A stretch of DNA of 61,706 nucleotides from Gammaproteobacteria bacterium (GTDB lineage: Bacteria > Pseudomonadota > Gammaproteobacteria > UBA1113): the NCBI GenBank assembly GCA_021773305.1, contig JAJFKH010000070.1, positions 1 to 61,706 on the forward strand. Direction: 5' to 3'. The first letter of the stretch is position 1, and every line of letters starts with the position of its first letter. The notes beneath the pieces were generated by a model that did not search any database, was not told the DNA's origin, and saw nothing but the letters and a program-made list of their open reading frames with translations. The position numbers and the translations under genes are program-made. Below are positions 8,550 through 18,644 of this stretch, piece by piece.

Positions 8550-10691
8550 ATGCTAAAAATGGAGCGCTACGAAAAATTATTTGCATCAGCAGATGAAAAG
8601 TTCCTTGGGTTTTTTCAAGAGTCATCGGATTATTTAAAGTGCATTCAACCTCTTTTGAAATTATTGGGGTGGATGGGGGACGCTCGGACTATCACTGAAA
8701 AATTCCCACATTTTTCAAATAAATTGACTCGTAATGGTTTTCTAAAAGTGATGGAGCAGCTAAGTTTTAGGCATCGAAGTTTTTCTAGTGACATTAATAC
8801 GATTGATGAAAGGCTTCTCCCCTGTTTGATGGTGTTAGAAAATGATTATCCTATATTAGTTCTTGAAAAGGTTTCTAGGGGAATTATCGTTTACGATAGC
8901 CGAGAGGAAAAGATTAGTATAATTTCTGATTTAAAAATGAAAGGAGAGGTTTTTCTTTTCAACTATATTGATGATGCAGATAGGGAGATGCAAGAAAAAG
9001 AACGCCCTTGGTTCAACCAAATTTTGCATCAACATAGAGATCTACTATGGCAAGTATTTTTAATGTCACTGTTAAGTGGCGTGCTGAGCTTGTCTATCCC
9101 ACTTTTTATTATGTCAGTTTATGATAGAGTCGTGTCAACAGAATCAATATCCATGCTTGTAAGCTTTGTTATAGGATTAGGTATTGCATTGGTTGGTATG
9201 TGGATTTTATCTGTATTGCGCATGAGAATGTTAGCCCGGATAGGTAAATCTTTAGATGGGACATTTGGTGATAGCATCTTTGATAGAATTATTAATTTGC
9301 CTATTAGTTATACTGAAACAGTTACGATGGGAATGCAATTGGCGAAAATGCGATCATTGGATTCAATTCGAGAAATGTTTACTGGCCCTTTGGCCAATGT
9401 GATCTTGGAAATACCGACGGCTCTTGTTTTTCTTATTGCTATTACTATTTTAGCGGGTAATTTAGTTTTTATTCCTATCTGTATGATGGGTGTTTTGATG
9501 GTTCTGACTTATTTTACTCGAAAAATGATTGCTCGCTCGGTTCGCAGGACTTCTACTTTTGCATCAAACAAACAAGCATTTTTAATTGAAGCCTTTGATA
9601 AACATTCTATGATAAAATACACAGCCTCAGAAACTGTTTGGGAAGAGCGCTTCAAAAAATTAACCGCAAAACATGTTATTTCTAGTTACTATTCGTCAGC
9701 CTTATCTCAAGGTCTCGGGAATATCTCGAATATGATAATGCTTTTCTCAGGACTTTCTGTGATCAGCTTCGGTGCGTATAAAGTCATCCATGGTTCTATG
9801 ACCACCGGTGCTTTGTTTGCAACTATGATGATTGTTTGGAGAGCTTTATCACCTATTCGATTATGCTTTACATCACTTTGTCAGCTTAGCCAGGCAAAAG
9901 AATCAATCAATCAAGTGAACCAACTAATGCGGCTGCCCTCTGAAAATAAAATTGAGTCGAAAACAAAACATGATATTAATACAGGAGAAATATCTTTTAG
10001 TCGTCTTAGTCATCGTTACCCTAATGCTTCCGACCCTTCTTTAATGGGAGTGAATTTCACGATAAAAAATCACGAATTTTCTATGATCTATGGTGAATCA
10101 TCTAGCGGCAAAAGTACTTTGTTGAAGTTACTACTACGTTTGTATCCCATTCAATCAGGTAATATTTATTTAGGTGGCAAAGATATAAGGCAATTTTCTA
10201 CAAAAGTATTACGTCAAAATATTGCATATGTGCCACAGAACCCACAAATGTTTTATGGTACAGTATTACAAAATTTTCGCTTAGCTAACTCATTGGCCAC
10301 AGATGAAAGCATATACCAGGCGTGTAAATTAGTAGGTATTTATGATGATATCATGCATTTTGAACGAGGTTTTGAGACGCGCATAGGTGACCAAAAAACA
10401 GGAAACTTACCATTAAGCTTTATGCAGCGCCTATCATTGGCCAGGGCATTAGTAAAAAAATCTCCCATTTTATTGTTAGATGAGCCAACAAATGGTTTAA
10501 ATGTAAAATCAGTCAAAAAATTATTTTCTGTGCTGCAAAAATTGCGAGGAAAATTAACAATTATTATGCTGACTCATGATATTCAGCAGGTATGTTTCGC
10601 AGATAGAGTCGTTTGCTTTTCCGGGGGACAAGTCACTTACAATGGTTCGCCCGATAAAATCCAAGCTCAATTGGCAGGGGAATTACAATGA
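8550..10691 (+). CDS. T1SS ABC exporter with C39-like N-domain (RtxB/LapB-like, cassette 2)
   Basis: ABC exporter of 713 residues, paralogue of the gene at 3301. The N-terminal 130 residues are C39-peptidase-like, followed by six predicted membrane segments (starting near SLLSGVLSLSIPLFIMSVYD). The NBD has intact Walker A (GESSSGKS, about 515-522), Walker B (ILLLDEPTNGLN) and the switch histidine (MLTHD). The signature motif is LPLSFMQR rather than LSGGQ. It is the best-preserved ATPase of the two cassettes. GAGGAA lies nine bases before the ATG, the gene starts two bases after its partner ends, and it overlaps the following HlyD gene by four bases. Confidence 0.9.
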   Translation: MLKMERYEKLFASADEKFLGFFQESSDYLKCIQPLLKLLGWMGDARTITEKFPHFSNKLTRNGFLKVMEQLSFRHRSFSSDINTIDERLLPCLMVLENDYPILVLEKVSRGIIVYDSREEKISIISDLKMKGEVFLFNYIDDADREMQEKERPWFNQILHQHRDLLWQVFLMSLLSGVLSLSIPLFIMSVYDRVVSTESISMLVSFVIGLGIALVGMWILSVLRMRMLARIGKSLDGTFGDSIFDRIINLPISYTETVTMGMQLAKMRSLDSIREMFTGPLANVILEIPTALVFLIAITILAGNLVFIPICMMGVLMVLTYFTRKMIARSVRRTSTFASNKQAFLIEAFDKHSMIKYTASETVWEERFKKLTAKHVISSYYSSALSQGLGNISNMIMLFSGLSVISFGAYKVIHGSMTTGALFATMMIVWRALSPIRLCFTSLCQLSQAKESINQVNQLMRLPSENKIESKTKHDINTGEISFSRLSHRYPNASDPSLMGVNFTIKNHEFSMIYGESSSGKSTLLKLLLRLYPIQSGNIYLGGKDIRQFSTKVLRQNIAYVPQNPQMFYGTVLQNFRLANSLATDESIYQACKLVGIYDDIMHFERGFETRIGDQKTGNLPLSFMQRLSLARALVKKSPILLLDEPTNGLNVKSVKKLFSVLQKLRGKLTIIMLTHDIQQVCFADRVVCFSGGQVTYNGSPDKIQAQLAGELQ

Positions 10692-12082
10692 GATTTTTTA
10701 AGTTTATTCAGCGATGCATGAAGCTAGATAATAAAGATGCGAAGCAGACAAAATTTTTACCTGAATCATTACTCTTAGAAGAACGCATTAATTTAAATTT
10801 AGCACTTGTGGGTATTGTGGCTATTTGTGGTATTATTATTGCGTTAATTATTTGGGCATCTTTAACACGCATTGAAGAGACTGCAGTGACTCAAGGTGAA
10901 ATTGCACCTCGAAATAAGATCACGATTGCACAACATTTAGAAGGTGGTATTGTAAGCCATCTTGATGTAAATAATGGTGACTATGTTACCGAAGGGCAAG
11001 TTTTGGTTGAATTCAATCCAAAAGCAAGCCTTGCAGAGCTTGAGACAATGCAAGCTAAAGAATTTTCATTATTATTTGAGGTGAATCGGCTGCGAGCTTA
11101 TCTTGCTGAAAATTTTGGTGATTTTAAAGGCGATGATTCAATAAGTAAAATGATTGGATTAAAAAACATTCGTGATAAAGCTGCGATTGATGAAATGCTC
11201 AAAGAAGAAAATTTATTTTTGCAAACTCAAAATGACGCTAGAATTGCTCAGCGAAACGTTATTAAAGCACAGTTACAACGCCAAAGAGAAGCATTAAAGC
11301 AGTATAAGCAACAAGAAATAATCACAAAAGAACAAATTCATTTACTGGGTAAGGAATTAGCTATTACATCAAGCTTGGTTCAAGAGCAATTGGTTTCAGA
11401 AACAGAACATTTAAAGTTGTTGCGCGAATCGACTCGTACAAGAAGTGAGCTGGCGAAAATTATTGGGGATGAAAGAAAAACTCAAGAAGAATTAATTGAA
11501 ACAAAGCTAAAGCTTCATGAGTTGGACTACGGTTTACGAGAAGTTGCCTTTCAAAATTTAGTGAATTTAACTGCCGAATTAATCCAAACTCAAAAAAGTA
11601 TTGCCAAATTAGAAGACCGTGTTAATCGATTGAGTGTTCGCTCTCCTGTGGATGGTCGAGTAAAAGGGGTCGAAATCACGTTGGGTTCTGTGGTTATTCC
11701 AGGTGGGGCTATGATGGAAATTGTTCCTAACAATAGCGAACTTATCGTTGAGGCTCGGATAGAACCCAAAGATATTGGTCATGTTAATGTTGGAGAGCCG
11801 GTTAAAGTGAAAGTGACAACCTATGACTACTCACGTTATGGTGCTATCAAAGGTGAGTTGATCAATATATCAGCAACAACGTTTAAAACACAAGATGAAG
11901 AACCTTATTATGTGGGTGAAATAAAGTTAGAAAAGCAATTCTTAGGAAATAGCGAATCTCCACAAGAATTGATGCCTGGTATGAGTGTCCAGGCGGATAT
12001 TATCACTGGAGATAAAACATTGTTACAATATTTGTTAAAACCTATTCACAAAGCATTGGGTTCTGCATTTGCTGAACGATAA
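10688..12082 (+). CDS. T1SS membrane fusion (HlyD-type) adaptor, cassette 2
   Basis: Adaptor of 464 residues, paralogous to the one at 5412. There is one transmembrane helix at about 35-57, then HLEGGIVSHLDVNNGD (lipoyl half), a coiled-coil hairpin at about 120-315, VRSPVDGRVKGVEI (second lipoyl half), and a terminal YLLKPI motif. It is expected to bridge the RtxE/RtxB-like heterodimer to an outer-membrane channel. It is the last gene of the cassette and is followed by a terminator-like hairpin. Confidence 0.92.
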   Translation: MRFFKFIQRCMKLDNKDAKQTKFLPESLLLEERINLNLALVGIVAICGIIIALIIWASLTRIEETAVTQGEIAPRNKITIAQHLEGGIVSHLDVNNGDYVTEGQVLVEFNPKASLAELETMQAKEFSLLFEVNRLRAYLAENFGDFKGDDSISKMIGLKNIRDKAAIDEMLKEENLFLQTQNDARIAQRNVIKAQLQRQREALKQYKQQEIITKEQIHLLGKELAITSSLVQEQLVSETEHLKLLRESTRTRSELAKIIGDERKTQEELIETKLKLHELDYGLREVAFQNLVNLTAELIQTQKSIAKLEDRVNRLSVRSPVDGRVKGVEITLGSVVIPGGAMMEIVPNNSELIVEARIEPKDIGHVNVGEPVKVKVTTYDYSRYGAIKGELINISATTFKTQDEEPYYVGEIKLEKQFLGNSESPQELMPGMSVQADIITGDKTLLQYLLKPIHKALGSAFAER

Positions 12083-12093
12083 TACAACGGTTA

Positions 12094-12123
12094 GGGACTG
12101 AAGCAGATCCCAAAGTTTTTTTT
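12094..12123 (+). terminator. Terminator after T1SS cassette 2
   Basis: GGGACTG, loop AAG, CAG-A-TCCC (one bulged A), then AAAG and a run of eight T. It is placed 12 bases after the HlyD stop codon, as expected for a rho-independent terminator. Confidence 0.65.
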
Positions 12124-12324
12124 ATGAAGTGTTATCGATAAATCCTCCTCCGTTGGCTACTTTGTGATGCATTAAAACCGAATGTTATCAGCTCAGTGGT
12201 CATTTAGGTAAAAAATATGACTTAACAGTAGGTCTGATTGAGCTTAATCCTTTATTTTTGAGTGTAGATTATGAGGTCGATTTTGCGGTACTTAGGATTT
12301 TTAAGAAAATAATGTAAGTAGTGC
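12124..12324. other. Spacer with a start-less open frame, possible gene remnant
   Basis: Between the terminator and the metY promoter, one frame is open for 49 codons (12168-12317) and ends in LRIFKKIM. It has no ATG, GTG or TTG start in a sensible place. It reads like the C-terminal scrap of a lost gene, but I do not recognise it. Confidence 0.25.
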
Positions 12325-12353
12325 TTGAAACTTGCCCTGGTATTATATACAAT
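12325..12353 (+). promoter_or_regulatory. Promoter of the metY-rimP-nusA-infB operon
   Basis: TTGAAA at 12325-12330, a 17-bp spacer and TACAAT at 12348-12353. The predicted transcription start is a few bases before the tRNA 5' end. Confidence 0.6.
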
Positions 12354-12365
12354 TGTGCGGATTGA

Positions 12366-12442
<77 letters not shown>

Positions 12443-12466
12443 AACATTTGAAGGTTGTTTGTTAAG

Positions 12467-12490
12467 AAACCCCGAATTGGGGTTTTTTGG
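12467..12490 (+). terminator. Hairpin terminator after metY
   Basis: AAACCCC, loop GAATT, GGGGTTT followed by TTTGG. It is a strong intrinsic terminator directly after the tRNA. It would trim or attenuate transcription into rimP, as described for the leader between metY and rimP in enterobacteria. Confidence 0.75.
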
Positions 12491-12518
12491 TAAATGGGAA
12501 AATATTTTTAGTAGAATT

Positions 12519-12541
12519 ATGGGCTTATGGCCCATTTTTTG
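12519..12541 (+). terminator. Second terminator-like hairpin before rimP
   Basis: ATGGGC, loop TTATG, GCCCAT, then TTTTTTG. It overlaps the first in-frame ATG (12527) available to rimP, which argues that this ATG is not the real start. Two terminators in series suggest read-through control of the downstream operon. Confidence 0.6.
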
Positions 12542-12568
12542 TTTTATGAGGGTCGTTGGGGTTTATCA

Positions 12569-13024
12569 TTGACGCGGATTGAGGAATTGAACCAGCTTTT
12601 GACGCCGATTGTAGAGGCGATGGGCTTTGAGTATGTTGGTTGCGAATATCTTCCTCAACAGAAAAATGCTATATTACGGCTCTTTGTTGACCGAGAAGGT
12701 GGTTTAACTATTGACCATTGTGTTGAGGTGAATCGTCAAGTAAGCGCTGTATTAGATGTAGAAGAGTGTATAGCGTCGTCTTACACCCTGGAAGTATCTT
12801 CTCCCGGTGTTGAGCGACCGTTGTTTACCTTGGAGCATTTTCGACGTTTTATTGGGCATAAGGTATGGGTTTCCCTACATAGTCCCATAGATGGACGGCG
12901 GAGATTTACAGGGATTTTGCAACAAGTTAGTGAGAGTTTGGTGTTTCTTGAATGGGAAGAGATGCACTGGGAATTGCCATTTGCGGATATTGAAAAAGCG
13001 CATTTAGTCGTGGATTTTGATTAA
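12569..13024 (+). CDS. rimP: Ribosome maturation factor RimP
   Basis: RimP assists maturation of the 30S subunit. The protein shows the family pattern (VEAMGFEYVGCEYLPQ near the N-terminus, SSPGVERPLF in the middle, a C-terminal Sm-like barrel). The frame is open from an ATG at 12527, but that codon lies in a terminator hairpin. A TTG at 12569, preceded by TTGGGG, gives MTRIEELNQLLTPIVEAMG and 151 residues, matching the usual length near 150. First gene of the conserved operon, 13 bases before nusA. Confidence 0.9.
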   Translation: MTRIEELNQLLTPIVEAMGFEYVGCEYLPQQKNAILRLFVDREGGLTIDHCVEVNRQVSAVLDVEECIASSYTLEVSSPGVERPLFTLEHFRRFIGHKVWVSLHSPIDGRRRFTGILQQVSESLVFLEWEEMHWELPFADIEKAHLVVDFD

Positions 13025-13037
13025 TTGAGGCCGGGTT

Positions 13038-14546
13038 ATGAGTAAAGAAGTCTTGATACTAGTGAAAAGATTATCTGATGAGAAGGGTATCGATCCGGGC
13101 GAAATTTTCACAGCACTAGAAAATGCGCTAAAAGCGGCCACTGAGAAACATCAAGTGGGTGATGTTAGGGTTGAGGTTTCTGTTGACAGAGAAACCGGAG
13201 AATATAAAACCGAACGTTATTGGGAAGTGGTTGATGATGATGAATTTTCTTCTTTTACCGCAGATCATGAAATTTCCCTATCTGCGGCTAAAGAGAAGAA
13301 CCCAGAGCTTTCCGTTGGTGACCGTATTTACGAGCCCATGGCATCAACTTCTACAGATTTTCGTATTGCTGCACAAGCTGCAAAGCAAATTATGGCTCAG
13401 ACAGTCCGTGATGCAGAGCGTAAAGGATTAGTTAATAAGTATTTAGATAAAGTGGGTGGATTGATTACAGGTACTGTAAAGAAAGTGATTCGCGACTATG
13501 CTCTGTTAGATTTGGGTGAAGGCGTTGAAGCTGTCCTGTATCGAGATGAAATGATTAGTGGTGAAAATTTGAGAGCCAATGATCGGGTTCGAGCGTATTT
13601 ATATGATGTACATTATGAGGCTCGTGGCCCACAGATATTTGTCAGCCGGACTCGTCCAGAAATGGTCGCAAAACTATTTGAGTTAGAAGTCCCTGAAATT
13701 AGTGAAGAAGTTATCGAGGTAAAAGCTGTAGCTCGGGATCCTGGATCCCGTGCGAAAATAGCAGTGAAAACCAATGATGGTAGAATTGATCCTATCGGTG
13801 CATGTGTTGGCATGCGAGGTTCTCGAGTGCAAGCTGTCTCAGGCGAACTCTGTGGTGAGCGGGTGGATATTATCCTTTGGGATGATAATCCTGCGCAATT
13901 AGTCATTAATGCCATGGCACCTGCGGAAGTTGAATCCATCGTCTTGGATGAAGATTCAAAAACTATTGATATTGCTGTTAGTAAAGAACAGCTGTCTCAA
14001 GCTATTGGTCGTGGCGGACAAAACATACATCTTGCGAGCGATTTAACAGGTTGGACGCTTAATGTGATGTCCATGGAAGAAGCCAACGAAAAATCACAAC
14101 GAGAGCTTGAAACGACAGTTTCTGGTTTCATGGAGCAATTAGGCGTTGAAGAAGACGTTGCCATAGTCTTAGTAGAGGAAGGGTTTTCCACCGTAGAAGA
14201 AGTTGCTTATGTGCCTATTCAAGAGATGCTAGAGATTGATGCTTTTGATGAGGAAATAGTGGAAGAACTGCGCAATCGAGCGAAGGATGCCTTATTGACA
14301 ATGGCATTGCTGAGTGAAGAAGAAATGAGTGGTAATGAGCCAGAGCAAGATCTGTTAGAGATGGAAGGAATGTCCCGAGAATTGGCATTTACCTTAGCTA
14401 AAAATGAAGTGAAATCCATGGAGGATTTAGCGGAATTGGCTGTGGATGATTTGCTAGAAATTCAAGAAATGAGCGAAGAAAAGGCCGCCGAGCTTATAAT
14501 GACAGCGCGGAAACCTTGGTTTATTGAAGGTTCAAAGGAGGGTTAG
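13038..14546 (+). CDS. nusA: Transcription termination/antitermination factor NusA
   Basis: 502 residues, close to the E. coli length of 495. N-terminal RNA-polymerase-binding domain at 1-125, S1 domain at about 135-200 (GLITGTVKKVIRDYALLDLG), KH1 and KH2 at about 205-345 (AIGRGGQNIHLASDLTGW), then two acidic C-terminal repeats with EEVAYVPIQEMLEID-like and MEDLAELAVDDLLEIQEM-like motifs. It binds RNA polymerase and nascent RNA to control pausing, termination and antitermination. It starts 13 bases after rimP. Confidence 0.98.
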   Translation: MSKEVLILVKRLSDEKGIDPGEIFTALENALKAATEKHQVGDVRVEVSVDRETGEYKTERYWEVVDDDEFSSFTADHEISLSAAKEKNPELSVGDRIYEPMASTSTDFRIAAQAAKQIMAQTVRDAERKGLVNKYLDKVGGLITGTVKKVIRDYALLDLGEGVEAVLYRDEMISGENLRANDRVRAYLYDVHYEARGPQIFVSRTRPEMVAKLFELEVPEISEEVIEVKAVARDPGSRAKIAVKTNDGRIDPIGACVGMRGSRVQAVSGELCGERVDIILWDDNPAQLVINAMAPAEVESIVLDEDSKTIDIAVSKEQLSQAIGRGGQNIHLASDLTGWTLNVMSMEEANEKSQRELETTVSGFMEQLGVEEDVAIVLVEEGFSTVEEVAYVPIQEMLEIDAFDEEIVEELRNRAKDALLTMALLSEEEMSGNEPEQDLLEMEGMSRELAFTLAKNEVKSMEDLAELAVDDLLEIQEMSEEKAAELIMTARKPWFIEGSKEG

Positions 14547-14567
14547 AGTCCCTTTAGGAAGGTTTAA

Positions 14568-17039
14568 ATGTCTGATGTTACGGTAAAAAATCTAGCTGAG
14601 AAGTTAAATGCACCTACGGAGCGGCTGTTGTCTCAGCTGCGAGATATGGGGCAAGGTGATGTTGATGAGGATACCCTTGTTGATAGTCAACTGAAGCAGG
14701 AACTCTTAGCGTTTTTGCGAGCCTCCCATGGACAAACGACGACAGCACCCAAGACAGTGACTCTTAAAAGAAAACTAAATGACGTTATTAAGACCGGTAA
14801 GAAAAAAGTTAAGATAGAAGTGCGTAAGAAGCGCCTCTATGTGCGCAAACCTGCCGAAGAAGAGGCTTCTGAGCCTCAGGTTGAAGAAGCTGCGCAAGAA
14901 TCTGTTGATCACAGTCAAAAAGAGCAAGTAACAGAAGCTGCATCGGAAAATGTAACAGCAGAGACAAGCGAAGCTGTTGAAACGGAGGCTGTTGTTGCAG
15001 AGCCAAAAAAAGCTGTAGTGGCAGAAGAGGTTGTGGTCACGCCAGAAGTGCCTTTGCCTCCGCCCAATGAAGATAAGCCTGGAGCGAGCAAAGCTAAGCG
15101 GAAAGTTGCTGAAAAGAAAAAAGAGAAACAAGAGAAACAAGGTAAAAAGAAAAAAAGCGGATTTGATAATGGTAATGTGCTTGATAAAGGCAAATTCAAA
15201 AAACGCCTAAAAGACAAAAAGCGTAGATCCAGCGCGATTACCGCAGTACAGCAAGAATTTGCTATGCCGACAGAACCTACTGTTCACGTGGTCGAGATCC
15301 CAGAGACGATTACTGTTGCTGATTTAGCTCAGAAAATGTCCGTTAAAGCTGCAAACGTCATTAAAATCATGATGAACTTAGGTGCTATGGCGACGATCAA
15401 CCAGGTGATTGACCAGGAAACAGCGAGTGTTGTGGTCGAAGAAATGGGTCACGAAGTGAAATTAATCAGTGATACCAAAATTGAAGATTCATTGATTGCT
15501 TCTATGGAAAGTCAAAGCACAGGAGAGAAAGTTTCTCGTCCTCCTGTTGTTACCATAATGGGACATGTGGATCACGGGAAAACATCTTTACTTGACTATA
15601 TAAGAAGAACAAAAGTAACAGGTTCTGAAGCTGGTGGGATTACTCAACATATCGGTGCTTACCAGGTTGAAACAAAGCGAGGTGCTATTACCTTTCTTGA
15701 TACCCCAGGCCATGAAGCGTTTACTGCAATGCGTGCTAGGGGTGCAAAATGTACGGATATTGTTATTCTGGTTGTGGCTGCGGATGACGGGGTTATGCCT
15801 CAAACCAAAGAAGCGGTGCAACACGCTAAAGCCGCAGGAGTGCCTCTTATTGTTGCGGTGAATAAAATAGACAAAGAAGATGCTGATCCTGAGCGAGTGA
15901 AAAGTGAGTTAGCCAATGTTGAAGTTATCCCGGAAGATTGGGGCGGTGATACTATTTTTGCGCATATTTCTGCAAAATTTGGTGATGGGGTTGATGCCTT
16001 ACTTGACTCTGTTTTACTGCAAGCTGAAATGCAGGAATTAACGGCTCGTAAAGATTGTCCTGCTAGTGGTCTCGTGATTGAGTCGCGCTTGGATAAAGGG
16101 CGAGGGCCAGTGGCGACGATTTTGGTTCAAAATGGAACCTTACATACCGGGGATATTATTTTAAGTGGTATGGAATTTGGCCGTGTTCGCTTAATGTTAG
16201 ATGAGAGTGGTAAGCAGCTAAAAGAAGCGGGACCTTCAATGCCTATCGAAATTTTAGGGTTATCCGGTGCACCTAATGCTGGGGATGATGTGCTTGTGGT
16301 TCAAGACGAACGCAAGGCTCGTGAAGTAGCTTTGTTTCGGCAGGGTAAATTTAGAGAAATTAAATTTGCTCATCAAAAAGCGGCATCCCTGGAAAATATC
16401 TTTAACCAGATGAGCGAAGGTATTGTTAATACGCTTAATATCGTGCTCAAAGCTGATGTACAAGGATCTGTGGAAGCGTTAAAAGAATCCTTAGAAAAGC
16501 TTTCAACTGATGAAGTCAAAGTCAAAATTGTTAGAACGGGCGTGGGTGGTATTACAGAATCTGATGTGAACCTGGCTGTTGCATCCAGTGCTATTCTTGT
16601 TGGATTTAATGTTCGTGCGGATGCTGTTGCTCGTCGTTTGGTTGCAACGGAAGGCGTTGATATGCGTTATTACAGCATTATCTACGATATCATTGACCAA
16701 GTGAAACAAGCCTTAACGGGTATGTTGGCTCCTGAAATTCAAGAAAAAATTGTTGGATTGGCCGAAGTTCGAGACGTTTTTCGTTCACCGAAATTCGGTG
16801 CTGTGGCTGGTTGTATGGTTACCGAAGGTACGGTTCAACGGAATAAACCTATTCGTGTTTTGAGAGATAATGTTGTTATTTATGAAGGTGAGCTGGAATC
16901 CTTGCGACGTTATAAAGAGGATGTGCAAGAAGTTCGAAATGGTTTTGAATGCGGGATTGCAGTAAAAAATTATAATGATGTAAAAAGTGGCGATCAGATA
17001 GAGGTTTATGAGCATGTTGAAGTCAAAAGAGAATTATAA
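14568..17039 (+). CDS. infB: Translation initiation factor IF-2
   Basis: GTPase of 823 residues that delivers fMet-tRNA to the ribosome. An IF2_N module at 1-50 is followed by a long Lys/Glu/Ala-rich linker (about 60-230), a second IF2_N module ([19 protein letters not shown]), then the G domain with GHVDHGKT (about 332), DTPGHEAF and NKID. Domains II-IV follow, ending in the fMet-tRNA-binding C-terminal domain. Length is within the range of gammaproteobacterial IF-2. It is cotranscribed with nusA; the initiator tRNA that IF-2 uses is encoded in the same operon. Confidence 0.98.
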   Translation: MSDVTVKNLAEKLNAPTERLLSQLRDMGQGDVDEDTLVDSQLKQELLAFLRASHGQTTTAPKTVTLKRKLNDVIKTGKKKVKIEVRKKRLYVRKPAEEEASEPQVEEAAQESVDHSQKEQVTEAASENVTAETSEAVETEAVVAEPKKAVVAEEVVVTPEVPLPPPNEDKPGASKAKRKVAEKKKEKQEKQGKKKKSGFDNGNVLDKGKFKKRLKDKKRRSSAITAVQQEFAMPTEPTVHVVEIPETITVADLAQKMSVKAANVIKIMMNLGAMATINQVIDQETASVVVEEMGHEVKLISDTKIEDSLIASMESQSTGEKVSRPPVVTIMGHVDHGKTSLLDYIRRTKVTGSEAGGITQHIGAYQVETKRGAITFLDTPGHEAFTAMRARGAKCTDIVILVVAADDGVMPQTKEAVQHAKAAGVPLIVAVNKIDKEDADPERVKSELANVEVIPEDWGGDTIFAHISAKFGDGVDALLDSVLLQAEMQELTARKDCPASGLVIESRLDKGRGPVATILVQNGTLHTGDIILSGMEFGRVRLMLDESGKQLKEAGPSMPIEILGLSGAPNAGDDVLVVQDERKAREVALFRQGKFREIKFAHQKAASLENIFNQMSEGIVNTLNIVLKADVQGSVEALKESLEKLSTDEVKVKIVRTGVGGITESDVNLAVASSAILVGFNVRADAVARRLVATEGVDMRYYSIIYDIIDQVKQALTGMLAPEIQEKIVGLAEVRDVFRSPKFGAVAGCMVTEGTVQRNKPIRVLRDNVVIYEGELESLRRYKEDVQEVRNGFECGIAVKNYNDVKSGDQIEVYEHVEVKREL

Positions 17040-17045
17040 ATAGCA

Positions 17046-17432
17046 ATGGCTCGCGATTTTACCCGGAGTGACAGGTTAGGTGAATTAATTCAGCGAGAAT
17101 TGGCGCGTCTGATCCAATATGAATTAAAAGATCCACGAGTCACAACCATGGTAACGGTGTCAGCCGTTAAAGTAAGTCGTGACTTATCTAATGCTAAAGT
17201 CTATGTCAGTTTTTTTGATGTCGAGCATAAGAAAGAAATCTTAGATGTATTAAAAAAAGCAGCGGGTTTTTTCCGGTCGTCCCTAGCGCAGCGTATACAA
17301 ATACGCATGATGCCAGAGTTGCGCTTTGTCTATGATGATTCTATTCGTGAGGGACGCCATCTTTCCAGCTTGATTGATCAAGCCTTAGAAGATGACCGAG
17401 CAACGAAAGATAAGTTATCAAAAGACAAGTAG
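17046..17432 (+). CDS. rbfA: Ribosome-binding factor RbfA
   Basis: 128-residue KH-like protein needed for 16S rRNA 5'-end maturation and cold adaptation. Family marks include DRLGELIQRELARLI, DPRV near residue 30, SNAKVYVSFF and a final segment with RHLSSLIDQALEDD. It sits six bases after infB and eight bases before the truB GTG. Confidence 0.97.
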   Translation: MARDFTRSDRLGELIQRELARLIQYELKDPRVTTMVTVSAVKVSRDLSNAKVYVSFFDVEHKKEILDVLKKAAGFFRSSLAQRIQIRMMPELRFVYDDSIREGRHLSSLIDQALEDDRATKDKLSKDK

Positions 17433-17440
17433 GATTGCCT

Positions 17441-18352
17441 GTGACTTCCCGTCGTTCGGCCTATCAAGCTATTCATGGTGTATTACTGTTGGATAAGCCC
17501 TTAGGTTTTTCTTCTAATAAAGCATTGCAGAAAATCAGACATCTTTTTTGTGCCAAAAAAGCGGGGCATACAGGCAGTTTGGATCCTTTAGCGACGGGGC
17601 TCTTACCCATCTGCTTCGGTGACGGGACAAAATTTTCCGAGTATCTTTTAAATTCAACAAAAAGTTACCAAGTGACAGCCCAGCTAGGGATTAAAACGAC
17701 TACGGGAGATAGAGAAGGTGATATTTTATCCCAGGTGCCATCTTCTATCGATCAAGAAACACTAGCAGAAGCTTTAAATGCCTTTAAAGGGGAGATCCTT
17801 CAAGTACCTCCAATGTACTCGGCATTAAAACATCATGGTCAGCCTTTGTATAAATTAGCTAGAGCGGGTAAGGAAGTTCATCGAGAGCCGCGTAAAATTA
17901 CTATTCATGCTTGCCAGCAATTGGATTTTTCCTATGAAGTGCAGCAGTTTAAGCTGCATGTGACGTGCAGTAAAGGGACGTATCTACGTAGTCTGGTGGA
18001 AGATATTGGTGAAAAGCTAGGCGTCGGTGCTCATGTAATAAACTTGAGACGTACTCAGGTGGGAGATTTTTCTCTTGAGCAAAGTCATAAGATGGACGAT
18101 TTAGTAGCCCTTGAAGGCTCTCAAAAATTAGGCCAGCGACTGTTACCCGTAGATATTTGCGTGGCTGCATTGCCCTCCCTCCATTTAGATGCGGATCAAA
18201 GCCTGCGATTGGGTAATGGACAAAAAATTGAGATATCGATGTTGGATAACAGTGGCGAACAACGTATTTATGGGCCGAGTGATCACTTTATAGGGATCGG
18301 AGTATTATCGGATACCGGGATCTTGCGAGCTAAGCGTCTTATTGCCAATTAG
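17441..18352 (+). CDS. truB: tRNA pseudouridine-55 synthase TruB
   Basis: Makes pseudouridine 55 in the T loop of tRNAs. The catalytic motif GHTGSLDPLATGLLP places the Asp at residue 48 when counting from the GTG at 17441, the same number as in E. coli. An in-frame TTG at 17435 directly abuts the AGGA ribosome-binding site, so the GTG six bases further is the better start (303 residues). A C-terminal PUA-like domain follows residue 250. Confidence 0.96.
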   Translation: MTSRRSAYQAIHGVLLLDKPLGFSSNKALQKIRHLFCAKKAGHTGSLDPLATGLLPICFGDGTKFSEYLLNSTKSYQVTAQLGIKTTTGDREGDILSQVPSSIDQETLAEALNAFKGEILQVPPMYSALKHHGQPLYKLARAGKEVHREPRKITIHACQQLDFSYEVQQFKLHVTCSKGTYLRSLVEDIGEKLGVGAHVINLRRTQVGDFSLEQSHKMDDLVALEGSQKLGQRLLPVDICVAALPSLHLDADQSLRLGNGQKIEISMLDNSGEQRIYGPSDHFIGIGVLSDTGILRAKRLIAN

Positions 18353-18572
18353 TTTTTAAACAGGTAAGGTTTGTTAGTAACTGTCAGATTAACTACTTGC
18401 TACTATACTCAGATCTAAATCGCGCTGACGGTTCTTTTAAAAAGTGAGGTATTAGCTCCGTTGAGGCATAAAGAGTCTAGTAAGGTGGGAACAAGTCTTC
18501 TCCATGTTAGTTGAGCTAAAAATAGGCAAAAAAAGAGAAGAAGCCGCTTTTAGCAATTCTCCTGCTAAATTA

Positions 18573-18600
18573 TTGGCAACCATTGACAACTTGGTATAGA
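18573..18600 (+). promoter_or_regulatory. Putative rpsO promoter in a 292-bp spacer
   Basis: TTGGCA (18573-18578), 16-bp spacer, TATAGA (18595-18600). The spacer 18353-18644 holds no gene. It also has a weak hairpin TTTAGCA/TGCTAAA at 18549-18569. A separate rpsO promoter is usual in this operon. Confidence 0.5.
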
Positions 18601-18644
18601 ATTGTCGGCTGAATCAAGAAATTTTCCAAAAATGGGAGAAATAT

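Noticed and set aside
12168-12317. 49-codon open frame before metY
   Set aside because: No usable start codon; kept only as a possible gene remnant.
14775-15217. Long minus-strand frames inside infB
   Set aside because: Shadows of the Lys/Glu/Ala-rich IF-2 linker.
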